A DNA stretch of 64,000 nt, from assembly GCA_002918705.1 (NCBI GenBank), contig PQKR01000004.1:1-64000 (forward strand). Reading direction: 5' to 3'. This stretch comes from Escherichia sp. ESNIH1 (lineage in GTDB: Bacteria; Pseudomonadota; Gammaproteobacteria; Enterobacterales; Enterobacteriaceae). The position numbers and the translations under genes were made by a program. Positions 10,221 to 20,738 of this stretch are shown here, in pieces. Within the stretch, counting starts at the first letter, position 1; every line of letters starts with the position of its first letter. A model generated the notes under the pieces. The model did not search any database. It had not been told where the DNA came from and worked only from the letters and a program-made list of their open reading frames with translations.

Positions 10221-11954
10221 TTATTCGCTTTCGTGCTCGGCGACCCGAACACCGACCTTACGCACGGCGTTATCCTCTTTCTCTGCCACCGTCCAGATCA
10301 TACCGGCAAACTCCACCTGATCGCCGACCACCGGTGCAGCACCAATCAGCTTTTGCACAATATCTCCCAGCGTCTGCTGTTTGTCAGGATACTCCATTCC
10401 CTGATCGAGGCCGTAGATCAGCGCCACGTCGGCAAACTTGGCGCTGGCCTCCAGAATAAAGTCACCAAAGAAGCGCTGATCCAGCGCTACCGGCGGCGAG
10501 TGGCTAAACAGCTTGCCCAGCGCAGGCAGATCGCGCTCGCGGCCAATCACGCACAGCACATCGCCTTCCCGCAGATGGGTGCTGCCGGTCGGATGGAGCA
10601 GCGCGTTGCCGCGGAACAGGGCTGCAATGCGCGTCTCCGGCGGCATATGCAGATCGCGCAGCGCCGCACCGACGCACCACTTATCGGCGCTCAGCTGGTA
10701 GATAAATTGCTCCCACGCATTCTCGGGGCTAATATCCAGCCCGACCCGCGACTCGGGCCAGCCCACCGGAGGCACCACTACCTTGGCTTTCTTCGCTGCC
10801 CAGCCCAGGGAGGTGCCCTGAAACAGCAGGGAGACCAGCACCACGAAGAAGGCGACGTTGAAGAACAGCCGGGCATTGTCGAGACCTGCCATCATCGGGA
10901 ATACGGCGAGGATGATTGGCACCGCGCCGCGCAATCCTACCCAGCTAATGAAGATGCGCTCGCGCAGGTTGAACCCCCGGAACGGCAGCAGGCCAGCAAA
11001 CACCGACAGCGGGCGGGCGATAAAGATCATCCACGCCGAGAGCAGCAGGGCCGGAACGGCAATCATCAGCAGGTCGGAAGGGGTGACCAGCAGCCCCAGC
11101 ACGAGGAACATGCCGATCTGGGCCAGCCAGGCCAGGCCGTCGAAGTTCTGCTGAATGGTATAGCGGTTACGGATGGGGCGGTTGCCGAGGACAAAACCGC
11201 ACAGGTAAACGGCGAGGATGCCGCTGCCCTCCATCGCCGTTGTGACCGCAAAGATCAGAATGCCGCCGCTCAATGCCAGCAGCGGATAGAGCCCGGAAGG
11301 CAGCGCGATGCGGTTGATCATCTGCTGCAGCAGGTAGCCACCCGCCAGACCGACAATCACGCCGAGACCAAACTCCTGCACGATATGCAGGGCAAACTTC
11401 CAGTCCAGCCCAAGCTGGTGATGCTGGATCATATCTATCAGCGTGATGGTGAGAAAGACGGCCATCGGATCGTTGCTGCCGGACTCAATCTCCAGCGTCG
11501 AGCCGACACGCTCGTTAAGCCCCTTACCACCCAGCAGGGAGAAGACCGCCGCCGCATCGGTCGAGCCAACGATGGCGCCTATTAGCAGGCCTTCCATCAT
11601 GTCGAGCTTGAACAGCCAGGCGGCCATCATGCCGGTGAGGCCGGAGGTGATCAGTACCCCGACCGTAGCCAGCGACAGAGCCGGACCAAGGGCGACGCGA
11701 AATGAACTGGCCTGGGTGCGCATGCCGCCATCCAGCAGAATGATCGCCAGCGCGAGGTTACTGATCATGTAGGCGAGCGGATAGTTATCAAAAGGGATAC
11801 CGCCGACGCCGTCGACACCGGCCAGCATGCCGATGGCGAGAAAGATAACCAGGATGGGAATACCAAGGCGTGATGAAAAAGAACTTAATAAGATACTGCA
11901 GGTTACAAGCACTGAACCCAAAATGAAAAGACCGATGATCGCCTCAGCTTCCAA
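10221..11954 (-). CDS. cvrA: Cation/proton antiporter CvrA (NhaP2)
   Basis: CPA1-type K+ or Na+/H+ antiporter of the inner membrane. It has 577 residues against 578 in E. coli, with about 12 membrane helices and then a cytosolic TrkA_C/CorC-like regulatory region (from about residue 390: [18 protein letters not shown]). The conserved ion-site region [13 protein letters not shown] is present. The start appears to be TTG: it aligns with the E. coli first codon, and an AGGAG lies ten bases upstream. Loss of the homologue makes E. coli sensitive to low osmolarity. Confidence 0.94.
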   Translation of the reverse strand: MEAEAIIGLFILGSVLVTCSILLSSFSSRLGIPILVIFLAIGMLAGVDGVGGIPFDNYPLAYMISNLALAIILLDGGMRTQASSFRVALGPALSLATVGVLITSGLTGMMAAWLFKLDMMEGLLIGAIVGSTDAAAVFSLLGGKGLNERVGSTLEIESGSNDPMAVFLTITLIDMIQHHQLGLDWKFALHIVQEFGLGVIVGLAGGYLLQQMINRIALPSGLYPLLALSGGILIFAVTTAMEGSGILAVYLCGFVLGNRPIRNRYTIQQNFDGLAWLAQIGMFLVLGLLVTPSDLLMIAVPALLLSAWMIFIARPLSVFAGLLPFRGFNLRERIFISWVGLRGAVPIILAVFPMMAGLDNARLFFNVAFFVVLVSLLFQGTSLGWAAKKAKVVVPPVGWPESRVGLDISPENAWEQFIYQLSADKWCVGAALRDLHMPPETRIAALFRGNALLHPTGSTHLREGDVLCVIGRERDLPALGKLFSHSPPVALDQRFFGDFILEASAKFADVALIYGLDQGMEYPDKQQTLGDIVQKLIGAAPVVGDQVEFAGMIWTVAEKEDNAVRKVGVRVAEHESE

Positions 11955-12096
11955 TGTCGCTTTTCTCCTCTAAATGCAATTACCACCCAAACGGGGCCGA
12001 GGGCGCTCGCGCCAGAGATGGCGCGGCACGACCCTCTAAAACATTACCATATCCACGGCGGTAGCAGCGTGTTAATAGAGGCTAAAAACGATATTT

Positions 12097-13011
12097 TTAT
12101 TCACGTAAAACAGGATGACCGCTAAGGGTAAGCTGCGTATGAAAATCTTGATGCTGCAAGCGCGCCTGTGCACCCAGCGGCAGGGTCACCGTTTGCTGTT
12201 CATGGCCAAAGGCAAGGCCGCTGACCACGGGAATCGACAGACGCGTGCGTAAATAATCAATCATCGATGCAAGATCAAACCCGGCATCGTAGTCGTTAGG
12301 GGCGCTATGGCTGAAGCTGCCGAGGATCAGCGCCCTCTGGCGCGACAGAATGCCCGCATGGTGCAGCTGGAGCAGCATCCGCTCTACCCGGAAGGGGTGC
12401 TCGTTAATATCCTCAACAACTAAAATGCCGTTTTCTATGGCCGGCAGCCACGGTGTACCGATGAGCGAGATTAGCATTGCTAAATTGCCGCCCCAGAGCG
12501 TTCCCTCCACGTCGCACGTCGGACCCGCGCCTTCCCACGTCACGGTAAAGGTCTCATTGCGCAGCGCGCGCCAGAAGTGATCCTGCGTAAACGTATCCAG
12601 CGCCTCCGCACCAAAGTTACCCGCCAGCATCGGCCCGCTAAAGGTGATAACGTTATCCGTCGCCAGCAGGCCAAGCTGCACGGCGGTGAAGTCGCTGTGG
12701 CCGCAGATCAGCAGCGGCGCGCGTCGCTGGCGCTCGGCCAGACCCTGCCAGTCGATCCTTTCCAGCAGGCGACTGGCACCGTAGCCGCCGCGTACCGGCA
12801 TCACAATCGTGTTCTCTGCTGTCAGCGTAACCAGTCCGTTGAGGTCCGCTAGCCGCTCGGTATCATCGCCGGAAAATCGTCGATCGCGGCGGGTAATGAC
12901 CTGCTGGTTTGCTACACGATGGCCTGCGGCCTCAAGACGTTCGACGCCCCTGAAGGCGGCGGTCTGATTGATGCAGTAGCCAGAGGGGGCGATCAGATGA
13001 ATCCGGGACAT
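12097..13011 (-). CDS. ldcA: Muramoyltetrapeptide (L,D-) carboxypeptidase LdcA
   Basis: Cytosolic enzyme that removes the terminal D-alanine from recycled murein tetrapeptides, family S66. It has 304 residues as in E. coli, with the triad visible as Ser106 (ICGHSDFTA), Glu200 (VVEDINEHP) and His270 (GLAFGHEQ). Divergent from emtA, another murein-turnover gene. Confidence 0.95.
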   Translation of the reverse strand: MSRIHLIAPSGYCINQTAAFRGVERLEAAGHRVANQQVITRRDRRFSGDDTERLADLNGLVTLTAENTIVMPVRGGYGASRLLERIDWQGLAERQRRAPLLICGHSDFTAVQLGLLATDNVITFSGPMLAGNFGAEALDTFTQDHFWRALRNETFTVTWEGAGPTCDVEGTLWGGNLAMLISLIGTPWLPAIENGILVVEDINEHPFRVERMLLQLHHAGILSRQRALILGSFSHSAPNDYDAGFDLASMIDYLRTRLSIPVVSGLAFGHEQQTVTLPLGAQARLQHQDFHTQLTLSGHPVLRE

Positions 13012-13103
13012 GGCAAATCCTTGCTGACATAGAAGATGAAACGGTTATCATGCCGCTTAGGATTGTCATTGTCATCTAAACTCCCGGTAAAAGGATTGTT
13101 GGT

Positions 13104-13715
13104 GTGAAATTGAGATGGTTTGCTTTTTTGGTCGTTCTGCTGGCAGGGTGTAGTTCAAAACAGGATTATAAAAACCCGCCGTGGGATCCGGAGGTCCCGG
13201 TCAAACGGGCCATGCAGTGGATGCCGATCAGCGAGAAAGCAGGGGCGGCGTGGGGCGTCAGTCCGCGACTGGTGACGGCTATTATTGCCGTGGAGTCCGG
13301 CGGAAATCCGACGCTGGTGAGTAAATCCAACGCCGTGGGCCTGATGCAGCTTAAAGCCTCTACCGCGGGACGAGAGGTGTATCGGCACATGGGCTGGAGC
13401 GGGCAACCCTCTACCAGCGAGCTGAAAAACCCCGAGCGCAATATCTCAATGGGGACAGCCTACCTGAGCATTCTTGAACACGGCGTTCTCGCCGGTATCA
13501 AAGATCCAGAGGTGATGCAGTACGCGCTGGTGGTCTCTTACGTCAATGGCGCAGGTGCGCTGCTGCGGACCTTCTCATCCGATCGCAAAAAGGCGATTAG
13601 CGAGATTAACGACCTGGACGCAGATGAGTTTGTCGAACACGTTGCCGAAAACCATCCTGCGCCGCAGGCACCCCGCTATATCTGGAAGGTGCAGAAAGCG
13701 ATGGATGCGATGTAG
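13104..13715 (+). CDS. emtA: Membrane-bound endo-type lytic transglycosylase EmtA (MltE)
   Basis: Outer-membrane lipoprotein that cleaves glycan strands internally. It has 203 residues as in E. coli. A lipobox LLAGC places the lipidated cysteine at residue 16. The SLT catalytic glutamate is Glu64 in [13 protein letters not shown], with the following NAVGLMQLK typical of the fold. Confidence 0.95.
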   Translation: MKLRWFAFLVVLLAGCSSKQDYKNPPWDPEVPVKRAMQWMPISEKAGAAWGVSPRLVTAIIAVESGGNPTLVSKSNAVGLMQLKASTAGREVYRHMGWSGQPSTSELKNPERNISMGTAYLSILEHGVLAGIKDPEVMQYALVVSYVNGAGALLRTFSSDRKKAISEINDLDADEFVEHVAENHPAPQAPRYIWKVQKAMDAM

Positions 13716-13775
13716 ATACTATTATTACCTGCAATCGTTTTTATGTGTCGGGCCTACTCACCACACCATACCTAA

Positions 13776-13860
13776 CGTAGGCCGGGCAAACTTAGTGCCG
13801 CCCGGCATTGCAGCGTCAGCAGAGTAACGCCCGGTGGCGCTCACGCTTACCGGGCCTACG
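13776..13860. repeat. Pair of REP units between emtA and ycgR
   Basis: Two REP palindromes in opposite orientation, with GTAGGCCGGGCAAA...GCCGCCCGGCA and ACGCCCGGTGGCGCTCACGC...GGGCCTACG cores, form a small BIME between convergent genes. Confidence 0.82.
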
Positions 13861-13897
13861 AAGTACACCATGCTTACCGTCAGTCAAGGCAGGCGGG

Positions 13898-14629
13898 TTA
13901 GCGCACCTTACTTGCCCGCTCGCGCGCTTCACGCTCCAGCGAGAAGATGATCCGCTGGAGCTCGCGTTCTACCGCCGGATTAGTATTCAAAAAACGGAAG
14001 CTCAGGCGTGGGGTGGTAACGGTGTCGTTCTTACCGTCCACGACCTTACGCTCGCTGATGGAGATCAGCTGGGCATCAAAATAGAACTGTCCCCAGCCGC
14101 CCATATCCAACTCAATCTGCGAGAAACGCTGCCCCTCCTTAACGCCCTCCGGGGTTGCCCCCTCCAGCAACGCCCCCATGCCGCCCAGCGACAGGTCATA
14201 CAGGCGAAAGCGCATGGGACGCTTGTCCGGCAGCGTAGCCTTACCGAAGTAGGCCGGATGCAGCGGCGCGCTAATGCGAAAATATTCCCGGCGCTGAATG
14301 AACCACAGGGAAGTAGGGAGCGGCGTGACAAACGCTGGCAGCGCCTGGTAATCGCCCATGCTTAATCCGGAGGCGGTAAATTCAACTTTTGCCCCCCGGG
14401 TCTCTGCGGTAATGGTGACGCTGTCGACACGCTGCACCGCGTTGTTCTCATACTCCTGACTGCCGAGATCCATCACCAGCCTGTCGAGATCCGCATCAAG
14501 GATCTTGCTGATGAACTGGCCGCTGCCCCAGGAAATACAGATCGGCACCTGCTCTTTGTGCAGATCGCGCAGTACGCCTAAAACGGCCAGCGGGGATTGT
14601 TTTAGGAACTGCTCACTGTAGTTACTCAC
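13898..14629 (-). CDS. ycgR: Flagellar brake protein YcgR (c-di-GMP binding)
   Basis: PilZ-domain protein that, when bound to c-di-GMP, slows the flagellar motor. It has 243 residues with an N-terminal YcgR domain (about 1-110) and a C-terminal PilZ domain. Both c-di-GMP motifs are intact: Arg114-xxx-Arg118 in RREYFRIS and Asp145-x-Ser147-xx-Gly150 in YDLSLGGMG. In E. coli it is under flagellar class 3 control; no promoter could be assigned here. Confidence 0.95.
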   Translation of the reverse strand: MSNYSEQFLKQSPLAVLGVLRDLHKEQVPICISWGSGQFISKILDADLDRLVMDLGSQEYENNAVQRVDSVTITAETRGAKVEFTASGLSMGDYQALPAFVTPLPTSLWFIQRREYFRISAPLHPAYFGKATLPDKRPMRFRLYDLSLGGMGALLEGATPEGVKEGQRFSQIELDMGGWGQFYFDAQLISISERKVVDGKNDTVTTPRLSFRFLNTNPAVERELQRIIFSLEREARERASKVR

Positions 14630-14840
14630 GCCGGATGGCTCCTTGCTGACTGATAGCCCTTCGTTGTTTTATCGGCACGCGGGGCGGGAACTTAAGCCGT
14701 AATGTAAATTTTTTTACCAACAAAAAAATTAATAAGTCTGTGACATTTAACCTTTTTTGGAACTATTGCCTATACTCAATTTACGGTGCAGGCGTTTGGG
14801 CCTGCAAAGTAAGCAACCATGTAAAAGGAGACAACGCAAA

Positions 14841-15095
14841 ATGGGTATTATTGCGTGGATTATTTTTGGCCTTATTGCCGGTATTATCGCTAAGTTCATC
14901 ATGCCAGGGCGTGACGGGGGTGGTTTCATTATCACCGTTATTCTGGGTATCGTCGGTGCCGTGGTCGGTGGCTGGCTGGCAACGATGTTTGGTGTTGGCG
15001 GTGACGTTACAGGCTTCAATTTACCAAGTTTCCTCGTCGCAGTAGTGGGTGCGATTGTGGTTCTGGCTATCTACCGGATGGTACGTCGGAACTAA
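14841..15095 (+). CDS. ymgE: YmgE, transglycosylase-associated small membrane protein
   Basis: 84-residue, three-helix protein of the GlsB/YeaQ/YmgE family, glycine-rich (ILGIVGAVVGGWLATMFG). The ATG is preceded by AAAGGAG at seven bases. An upstream open frame in the same phase is not used. The function is unknown; members are often stress-induced. Confidence 0.9.
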   Translation: MGIIAWIIFGLIAGIIAKFIMPGRDGGGFIITVILGIVGAVVGGWLATMFGVGGDVTGFNLPSFLVAVVGAIVVLAIYRMVRRN

Positions 15096-15101
15096 TGATC
15101 T

Positions 15102-15131
15102 ATGCCAGCCGGCGACGTTGCCGGCTGGCAT
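15102..15131. terminator. Strong hairpin after ymgE
   Basis: Perfect 12-base arms ATGCCAGCCGGC and GCCGGCTGGCAT around a six-base loop, followed by a CT-rich tract, between convergent ymgE and the receptor gene. Confidence 0.75.
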
Positions 15132-15149
15132 CTCTCTTACCTTACGCTA

Positions 15150-17264
15150 TCAAAAATCATATCCCACCGTAGCGAGAACGCTGCGCTCCGCACCGACGTA
15201 GCAGTTGTTTGTCCCATAGCAACCTGAGATATAGTCCCGATCGCCAAGGTTGCTGGCGTTAACCTGCACAAATGCGCCCTTCAGCTGAGGCGACCAGGCC
15301 CCAAGATCGGCTCTAACCGAAGCATCAAACAGCGTAACCGATGGCAGACGCGCCGTATTGGCATCGTCGGCGTACTGTTTGCCGATATAGCGCACGCCTG
15401 CGCCCACGCTTAAGCCGTAATCAAACTGGTAGTGCGCCCACAGGGAAGCCATCTGATCCGGCGTCAGCTGCGGCGTATTAGATTCGTTGCCATCCAGCGA
15501 ATCCTCGAAGCGCAGGTGGTTCCACGTATAGCCAGCAATCGTGCTCAGGCGCGGCGTCAGCTGGTTGCGCGCTTCAATCTCTACGCCCTGAGAGTGCACC
15601 TTCCCGGCGGGGAGGTAGGTAGCGGTGGCGATATTAATATCGCGGGTTGCCACATCCTTCTGCGTCAGGTCATAGATAGCGATGCTGTAGATATCCGAGG
15701 TGCCCGGCGGCTGGAACTTGAGGCCAGCTTCATACTGTTCGGCGGTGGTCGGCTTCAGCAGCGTGCCATCTGCGCCCGGCAGCGAGGCCGGCGTGATCGC
15801 CTGGCTGTAGCTCAGATAAGGTGAGAGGCCGTTTTCAAAAGCATAGAGCAGAGAGGCGCGGCTGCTGATGTGGTCATCAGAGCGGCGGCTGTCGGTGCCA
15901 GAGGTATCGCTGACCTGTTCGGAGACGATGCGGTCATAGCGTCCGGAGAGATCCAGATGCCAGCGGTTCCACACCATCTCGTCCTGCAGATAGGCGCCCG
16001 CCTGGTAGTAGCGACGATTATTGTCATCGTTATAGGTGACGGTGTAACCATGCTGCGGCGTATAGCCGGTGAAGGGGTTAAGCGGGGCGGCAGAACCTGC
16101 ACCGGTCCAGAGATCGTTGCGGTAGCGGTGATACTCCCCACCGAGAATAACGGTATGCGTCACCTCGCCAGTCGCAAAATCAGCCTGCAGGCGGTTATCG
16201 GTAGACCAGGCGTCAAGGGAGCCGCGCGAGCCGCTGTAGCCCCGGGACAGATTGTCTGAGTTATCGATCCAGCCGGTCTGATAGACCTGATCGAGGGCGA
16301 CGTTGGCATGGGTATAGCTGCCGCTGGAGTGCACCGACCAGACGTCGTTGAACTGGTGATCAAACTCCACGCTATAGAGCTGCTCCCGGCGGCGATAGCC
16401 GTCTCCGCTCTCGCCCTCGTTGGTGCTGGTGGACAGCCGCTTACCGTTATGATCAAAGCGCGTACCGTCCATTGGCAGCGAGCCGTGGTAGCCGCCGGAG
16501 GGATCTTTTTGCAGATAAGCCCGCAGCAGCAGGCTGGTATCGGAGTCTGGCTGCCAGAGCAGCGACGGCGACAGGGCGTAGCGCTCTTCACGGGTATGGT
16601 CATACTGGGTGTCGCTGCTGCGGGTCATGCCGATCAGGCGAAACGCCCACTGGTCGTTGATGGCATCAGTGTAATCAAACGCGCCGCCCTTGGTATTCTG
16701 CGTGCCGCCGGAGAGGCGGAAATGGCCCTCGGACTTAAACTGCGGGCGCTTCGAGGTTAGGTTGACCAGCCCGCCGGGCACGCTCTGACCATACAGCGCG
16801 GAAGAGGGACCCTTCACCACGTCGATACGTTCAATAAACCACGGGTCGATCTGCAATACGCTGTGGCTTCCGCCGTCGCTCATCAGACGCATGCCGTCGA
16901 GGAAGATATTATCCACGTCGCCGCCGTGGAAGCCCCGCAACGAGACGGTGTCGAAGCGCGTTGCACCGCCGCCAAAGTTGGCGTTGACCCCCGGCGTATA
17001 GCTCAGCGCCTGGTTAACGTTCATCACGCCCTGATCGTCCATCTGCTGACGGGTGACAACCGATACCGACTGACCGGTGACAATCAGCGGCTGATCGGTT
17101 TTGGTGGCGCCGCGCGTGCTCTGCACCGTGTAGCCCTGGGTCGGCGCAGTGGCCGACTGGGGGGCGGTAGCGCTAACGACAACGGTATCTTCAGCCAGAA
17201 CGGCATGGGGAAGGGCAATGCCCAACGCGCAAAACCAGACAGAGCGTTTTAATGTTGTTTTCAT
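15150..17264 (-). CDS. TonB-dependent siderophore receptor (FoxA/ferrichrome-type)
   Basis: Outer-membrane receptor of 704 residues. Signal peptide about 1-24 ends ALPHAVLA, followed by a TonB box (DTVVVSA). The plug domain contains SVVTRQQMDDQGVMNVNQAL, GVNANFGG and the typical GPSSALYGQSVPGGLVNL; the 22-strand barrel ends in aromatic Phe (ATVGYDF). Two cysteines in SGCYGTNNCYVG near the C-terminus occur in ferrioxamine and ferrichrome receptors. Hydroxamate siderophore uptake is therefore likely; FoxA is the best guess but not certain. ATG at 17264 with TAGGA upstream is chosen over a TTG two codons earlier. Confidence 0.82.
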   Translation of the reverse strand: MKTTLKRSVWFCALGIALPHAVLAEDTVVVSATAPQSATAPTQGYTVQSTRGATKTDQPLIVTGQSVSVVTRQQMDDQGVMNVNQALSYTPGVNANFGGGATRFDTVSLRGFHGGDVDNIFLDGMRLMSDGGSHSVLQIDPWFIERIDVVKGPSSALYGQSVPGGLVNLTSKRPQFKSEGHFRLSGGTQNTKGGAFDYTDAINDQWAFRLIGMTRSSDTQYDHTREERYALSPSLLWQPDSDTSLLLRAYLQKDPSGGYHGSLPMDGTRFDHNGKRLSTSTNEGESGDGYRRREQLYSVEFDHQFNDVWSVHSSGSYTHANVALDQVYQTGWIDNSDNLSRGYSGSRGSLDAWSTDNRLQADFATGEVTHTVILGGEYHRYRNDLWTGAGSAAPLNPFTGYTPQHGYTVTYNDDNNRRYYQAGAYLQDEMVWNRWHLDLSGRYDRIVSEQVSDTSGTDSRRSDDHISSRASLLYAFENGLSPYLSYSQAITPASLPGADGTLLKPTTAEQYEAGLKFQPPGTSDIYSIAIYDLTQKDVATRDINIATATYLPAGKVHSQGVEIEARNQLTPRLSTIAGYTWNHLRFEDSLDGNESNTPQLTPDQMASLWAHYQFDYGLSVGAGVRYIGKQYADDANTARLPSVTLFDASVRADLGAWSPQLKGAFVQVNASNLGDRDYISGCYGTNNCYVGAERSVLATVGYDF

Positions 17265-17295
17265 TCGCAATCCTACTCTTTTAAGCGGAACGCGA

Positions 17296-17307
17296 ATTAT
17301 TATTGTT
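17296..17307 (-). promoter_or_regulatory. Possible Fur half-site upstream of the receptor gene
   Basis: The minus strand reads AACAATAATAAT about 30 bases before the start codon, matching most of one half of the Fur consensus. The other half matches poorly, so this is tentative; Fur control is expected for such a receptor. Confidence 0.3.
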
Positions 17308-17345
17308 TATATTTGCGTATACAAGCTCTTTACGGGGGTGAGCAA

Positions 17346-17373
17346 GACCCGCTACCAGATTTGGTAGCGGGTC
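17346..17373. terminator. Hairpin after treA
   Basis: Perfect 12-base arms GACCCGCTACCA/TGGTAGCGGGTC with a four-base loop lie 12 bases past the treA stop and upstream of the receptor gene. Confidence 0.7.
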
Positions 17374-17384
17374 GGGGGAGAGGC

Positions 17385-19124
17385 TTACTGGGCCACTTTT
17401 TGCGCTTCAGGCTCGCTCTGCGGGGCAGGCTGTTGTGCGGTAGATGGCGTAGCCGATGCCGCAGCAGGCTGCGTTTTCGGTACGCTGTCGCACGGCTGCG
17501 CCTTCGGACAGACCTGATCCAGCATCATCAGCGTAACGCCGTTAGTCCAGCCGAAGCCATCCTGCAGCGGGTATTCACCGCCGCCACCGCCGGTGCCGGT
17601 GCTGCTGACATCATACTTCTCCACCAGCTTCTGCTCGCGATCGTAAGTATGTTGTACGTTGGAGAGGAAGCGCCAGGTCACGTCCATCGCCAGCTTGTCC
17701 TGGCCATAGTTTTGCAGCCCGGCGGTGGCAACCCACTGCAACGGCGCCCAGCCGTTCGGCGCGTCCCACTGCTGGCCGCTGTTGACGGTCGTAGTGGCAA
17801 TACCGCCAGGTTTAAGCAGATGGGCCTCAGCGGCAGCCGCAACCTTAGCGGCCCGATCTTTCGCCGCTGCGTTAACATATAGCGGGAAGAGCGCCGCCGC
17901 CGTCAGCGGACTACGCACGCGCTTGGTCTTCAGATCGTAATCTGCATACCAGCCCTCTTTATCGTTCCACAGGTTGGCCTCCATCCCTTTCTGTCGGGCA
18001 TTGGCCATTGCGTCATACTGGCTCGATTTGGCGCTGTCGCCAGCGGCCTGGCTGGCTCGGGCCAGCACTTTTTCCATTTTGAACATCAGGGCGTTGAGAT
18101 CCACCGGCACAATGCTGGTGGTGCGGATACTGCCGAGCTGGTTAGGATCGTCCATCCAGCGCGAACTGAAATCCCAGCCCGAGGCGGCAGCAGAGCGCAG
18201 ATCGCGATAGATCTCCGTCGCCGGGCGATTTGGATTGTTCTTCGCGGTGGTCACGTCATCAAGCCAGGACTCGGGACGTGGGGTATCGCGATCGTCCCAG
18301 TAGCGGTTGAGAACAGAGCCATCCTCGAGCTTCACCACACGCTTATTAGCCTGTCCCGGCTGCAAGGTTTCAGCCCCCTCCATCCAGTAGCTGTACTCCT
18401 TCTCCAGCTGCGGGCGGTAGGTCTTCAGGGCGTCATCACCTTTGTGGCTCGCCAGCAGCTCGACCATAAAGGCAAAGAACGGCGGCTGGGAGCGGCTGAG
18501 GTAGTAGGTCCGGTTACCGTTAGGGATATGGCCCCAGGCATCAATTTCATGGGCGAAGTTCGCTACCATATCCTCCACTTTATCCCAGTGGCCACTTTCG
18601 GCCAGGCCGAGCATGGTAAAGTAGCTGTCCCAATAGTAGATCTCGCGGAAACGGCCGCCCGGCACCACGTACGGCTCAGGCAGCGGCAGGAGCGAATCCC
18701 ACTTGTTGGTGCGATCGGTGGTGCGGGTCAGCACCGTCCACAGGCCGTCGATATGCTGGCGCAGCGTCTGCCCGGCAGGCGGAACGTACTTCTCGTTCTC
18801 AGCCGGCAGGGTAAAGTTCATCTCGACAAAGTGGCGCAGATCGAAGCCCGACTGGTTACGCTGCATCCGGTAGTCGGCCAGGATCATGTAGGGATCGCTT
18901 TTTGGTACGGCATCGGCGAAGGTTTTCTGATCGGGGAAGAGCTTAGCGGTCTGCACATCGGCAAACAGCGGACCCAGCAGGATATCCGGAGATTGAGGCG
19001 GGGTCTGGCTCTCAGCTTCGGCGGCCAGCGCCTGTGCGGAAGTCAACGCGAGAAATGCGCCCCCCAGCGCCAGCTGCATGGCAAAAAAAAGCGTCCGGGG
19101 TTGGCGCGATAAATTTCTTCTCAT
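17385..19124 (-). CDS. treA: Periplasmic trehalase TreA
   Basis: Family GH37 enzyme that splits trehalose to glucose in the periplasm, used under high osmolarity. It has 579 residues (E. coli 565) with a signal peptide ending SAQALAA. Both trehalase signatures are clear: [16 protein letters not shown] and [13 protein letters not shown]. The C-terminus carries a proline/alanine/glutamine-rich extension (from about residue 540), a little longer than in E. coli. In K-12 dha genes follow in this region; here the accessory block begins. Confidence 0.96.
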   Translation of the reverse strand: MRRNLSRQPRTLFFAMQLALGGAFLALTSAQALAAEAESQTPPQSPDILLGPLFADVQTAKLFPDQKTFADAVPKSDPYMILADYRMQRNQSGFDLRHFVEMNFTLPAENEKYVPPAGQTLRQHIDGLWTVLTRTTDRTNKWDSLLPLPEPYVVPGGRFREIYYWDSYFTMLGLAESGHWDKVEDMVANFAHEIDAWGHIPNGNRTYYLSRSQPPFFAFMVELLASHKGDDALKTYRPQLEKEYSYWMEGAETLQPGQANKRVVKLEDGSVLNRYWDDRDTPRPESWLDDVTTAKNNPNRPATEIYRDLRSAAASGWDFSSRWMDDPNQLGSIRTTSIVPVDLNALMFKMEKVLARASQAAGDSAKSSQYDAMANARQKGMEANLWNDKEGWYADYDLKTKRVRSPLTAAALFPLYVNAAAKDRAAKVAAAAEAHLLKPGGIATTTVNSGQQWDAPNGWAPLQWVATAGLQNYGQDKLAMDVTWRFLSNVQHTYDREQKLVEKYDVSSTGTGGGGGEYPLQDGFGWTNGVTLMMLDQVCPKAQPCDSVPKTQPAAASATPSTAQQPAPQSEPEAQKVAQ

Positions 19125-19273
19125 CTATTATTCTCCTTAGCAATGAACAGCGTCCCGCTGTAATCAACCTTTGAAAACAGTAGACGAATATCCGACGCCC
19201 GGAGTACCAGAAGTAAAAATTTGCGCCCTTACAAACATTTTTCGCCAAAATCAGCCGACGAAAACGTCAGATC

Positions 19274-19305
19274 GTAGGCCCGGCAAGCGGAAGCGCCGCC
19301 GGGCA
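19274..19305. repeat. REP unit upstream of treA
   Basis: GTAGGCCCGGCAAGCGGAAG followed by CGCCGCCGGGCAC is a single REP palindrome just past the stop of the pseudokinase gene. Confidence 0.75.
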
Positions 19306-19313
19306 CTATCCTC

Positions 19314-20684
19314 TTAACCCTGGGGATTAATTAGCCAGGTGCCAGGCGTAACCACCGTCAGCGTTTCGCTACGGCGCTGGCTGCCGTTCTGCAGGGTAAA
19401 CTCATACTTGCCGGCGGGCAGCTGGAGATAGGCAAAGCCGCTAGCCGCCGGGGCAACCTCCTGCGTCTTGCCGTTCACCTGTAGCCTGTCGGCATCGCTC
19501 ATGCGAATGTAGATCCGGGCGATAGGTCCGCTGGCGGGCGCGCTGGCGACCTTCGCCTCCGGCGCCGGGGCGGGCTGGGCAGAGGAGGCCGCGACCGCCG
19601 TCTCGCTATCGCTATGCGATGAACCAAAGATCAGCGCGCCGGCAATAATGCCCACCACCACGCCTGCTGCAATCTGGGCGGGCGTTTTAAACCGCTGCCA
19701 CAGCGTGGGAGCGACGGCAGAGGGCTCCTCCACCGGAACCAGCATCGTGCCGGTTTTCTTCACCGCAGGCAGCTGGCCGGTGTCACCTACCGTAATTCCC
19801 GCCAGCGCAGCAAACTCTGCGATGCTCTGGGGCCGATCCTCCGGCTTTAACGCCAGGGCGCGATCGACCGCCTGCAGCAGCGCAGGGGAGTAGCCCGGCG
19901 GTGGGTTCTCTACCAGCGGCGTGCAGCTGTCCTGAATGCTGCGCGCGACGCTGGCGGGCGGCGGAGAGCCGGTAATCAGCGTATAGAGCACCGCGCCCAA
20001 TGCGTAGATATCCGTCCACGGTCCGATAAGGTTCTCGCTGGCGTCAGCGTACTGCTCAAGAGGAGTAAAGCCAGGGTGAAGCAGCAGCTTGCTGGTCTCG
20101 CTAAGCTCGCCCGTCGCGGCGTGCGCAACGGCAACATCAAGCAGCAGCGGCTGGCCGCTCTCCTCAATTTGAATACTCTTGAGGGAGATATTGCGGTGCA
20201 GCTCGTTCGCGTGGTGCAGGGTGGCAAGCGCGCTGCACAGCATAGGCAGCCGCTGTAAAATCCAGGCTTCGTTAATGACCTCCGGCTGCTGCTGATGCAG
20301 CTCCGCCAGGGTGATGCCGTCGTAGCGCGGCGTCAGGATATAGGCGGTATCGTTATGCTGCCAGAAGCGCAGGACCAGCATCAGGTTGGGGTGGGTAAAG
20401 CGTGCCAGCTGGCGGGCCTGCTGGACAAAGGCATTCAGGCCGGCGGCAAAGGCGGCGCTGTCCTGTTTACTCCGCAGCACCAGGCGCATATCCTCACCGC
20501 GCAGGGTCAGCGCTCGGGGCATATACTCTCTGATGAAGACCGGACGCTCAAGTTCGCGGTCCAGGGCATGATAGAGAATATCCGTGTGGCTGGTTTGAAT
20601 AACGTCCTGGATCTCTAGCTCATCGAAACGAAAACCCGGCGGCAGCGCGTCGGGTGTGCTCGGATTGTAGTCGCTGTCTGTCAT
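19314..20684 (-). CDS. Membrane-anchored serine/threonine pseudokinase
   Basis: 456 residues (ATG chosen; an in-frame TTG lies seven codons earlier). A protein-kinase-like domain spans about 20-295, one membrane helix about 336-353, and a periplasmic PEGA-like domain about 387-450 (LPAGKYEFTLQNG). The fold is recognisable from PGFTPLEQY and GPWTDIYALGAVLYTLITG. However, the catalytic residues are changed: the ATP lysine is Arg52 (FIREYMP), HRD is His163-Arg164-Asn165, the catalytic-loop lysine and asparagine are Ser167 and Ser170, and DFG is Asp183-Val-Ala. No glycine loop is seen. It is probably inactive as a kinase and may act as a signalling or scaffold protein. Last gene of a three-gene operon with two exported proteins. 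Confidence 0.85.
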   Translation of the reverse strand: MTDSDYNPSTPDALPPGFRFDELEIQDVIQTSHTDILYHALDRELERPVFIREYMPRALTLRGEDMRLVLRSKQDSAAFAAGLNAFVQQARQLARFTHPNLMLVLRFWQHNDTAYILTPRYDGITLAELHQQQPEVINEAWILQRLPMLCSALATLHHANELHRNISLKSIQIEESGQPLLLDVAVAHAATGELSETSKLLLHPGFTPLEQYADASENLIGPWTDIYALGAVLYTLITGSPPPASVARSIQDSCTPLVENPPPGYSPALLQAVDRALALKPEDRPQSIAEFAALAGITVGDTGQLPAVKKTGTMLVPVEEPSAVAPTLWQRFKTPAQIAAGVVVGIIAGALIFGSSHSDSETAVAASSAQPAPAPEAKVASAPASGPIARIYIRMSDADRLQVNGKTQEVAPAASGFAYLQLPAGKYEFTLQNGSQRRSETLTVVTPGTWLINPQG

Positions 20685-20738
20685 TATGTGAGGATCTCTG
20701 TTCAAAGCTGACGGCTATTCAGAATAGGTATTTCAGGA

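Noticed and set aside
10185-11585. 466-codon open frame on the plus strand
   Set aside because: It lies wholly antisense to cvrA; composition is His/Gln/Arg-rich as expected for a shadow of a GC-rich gene, with no recognisable domain.
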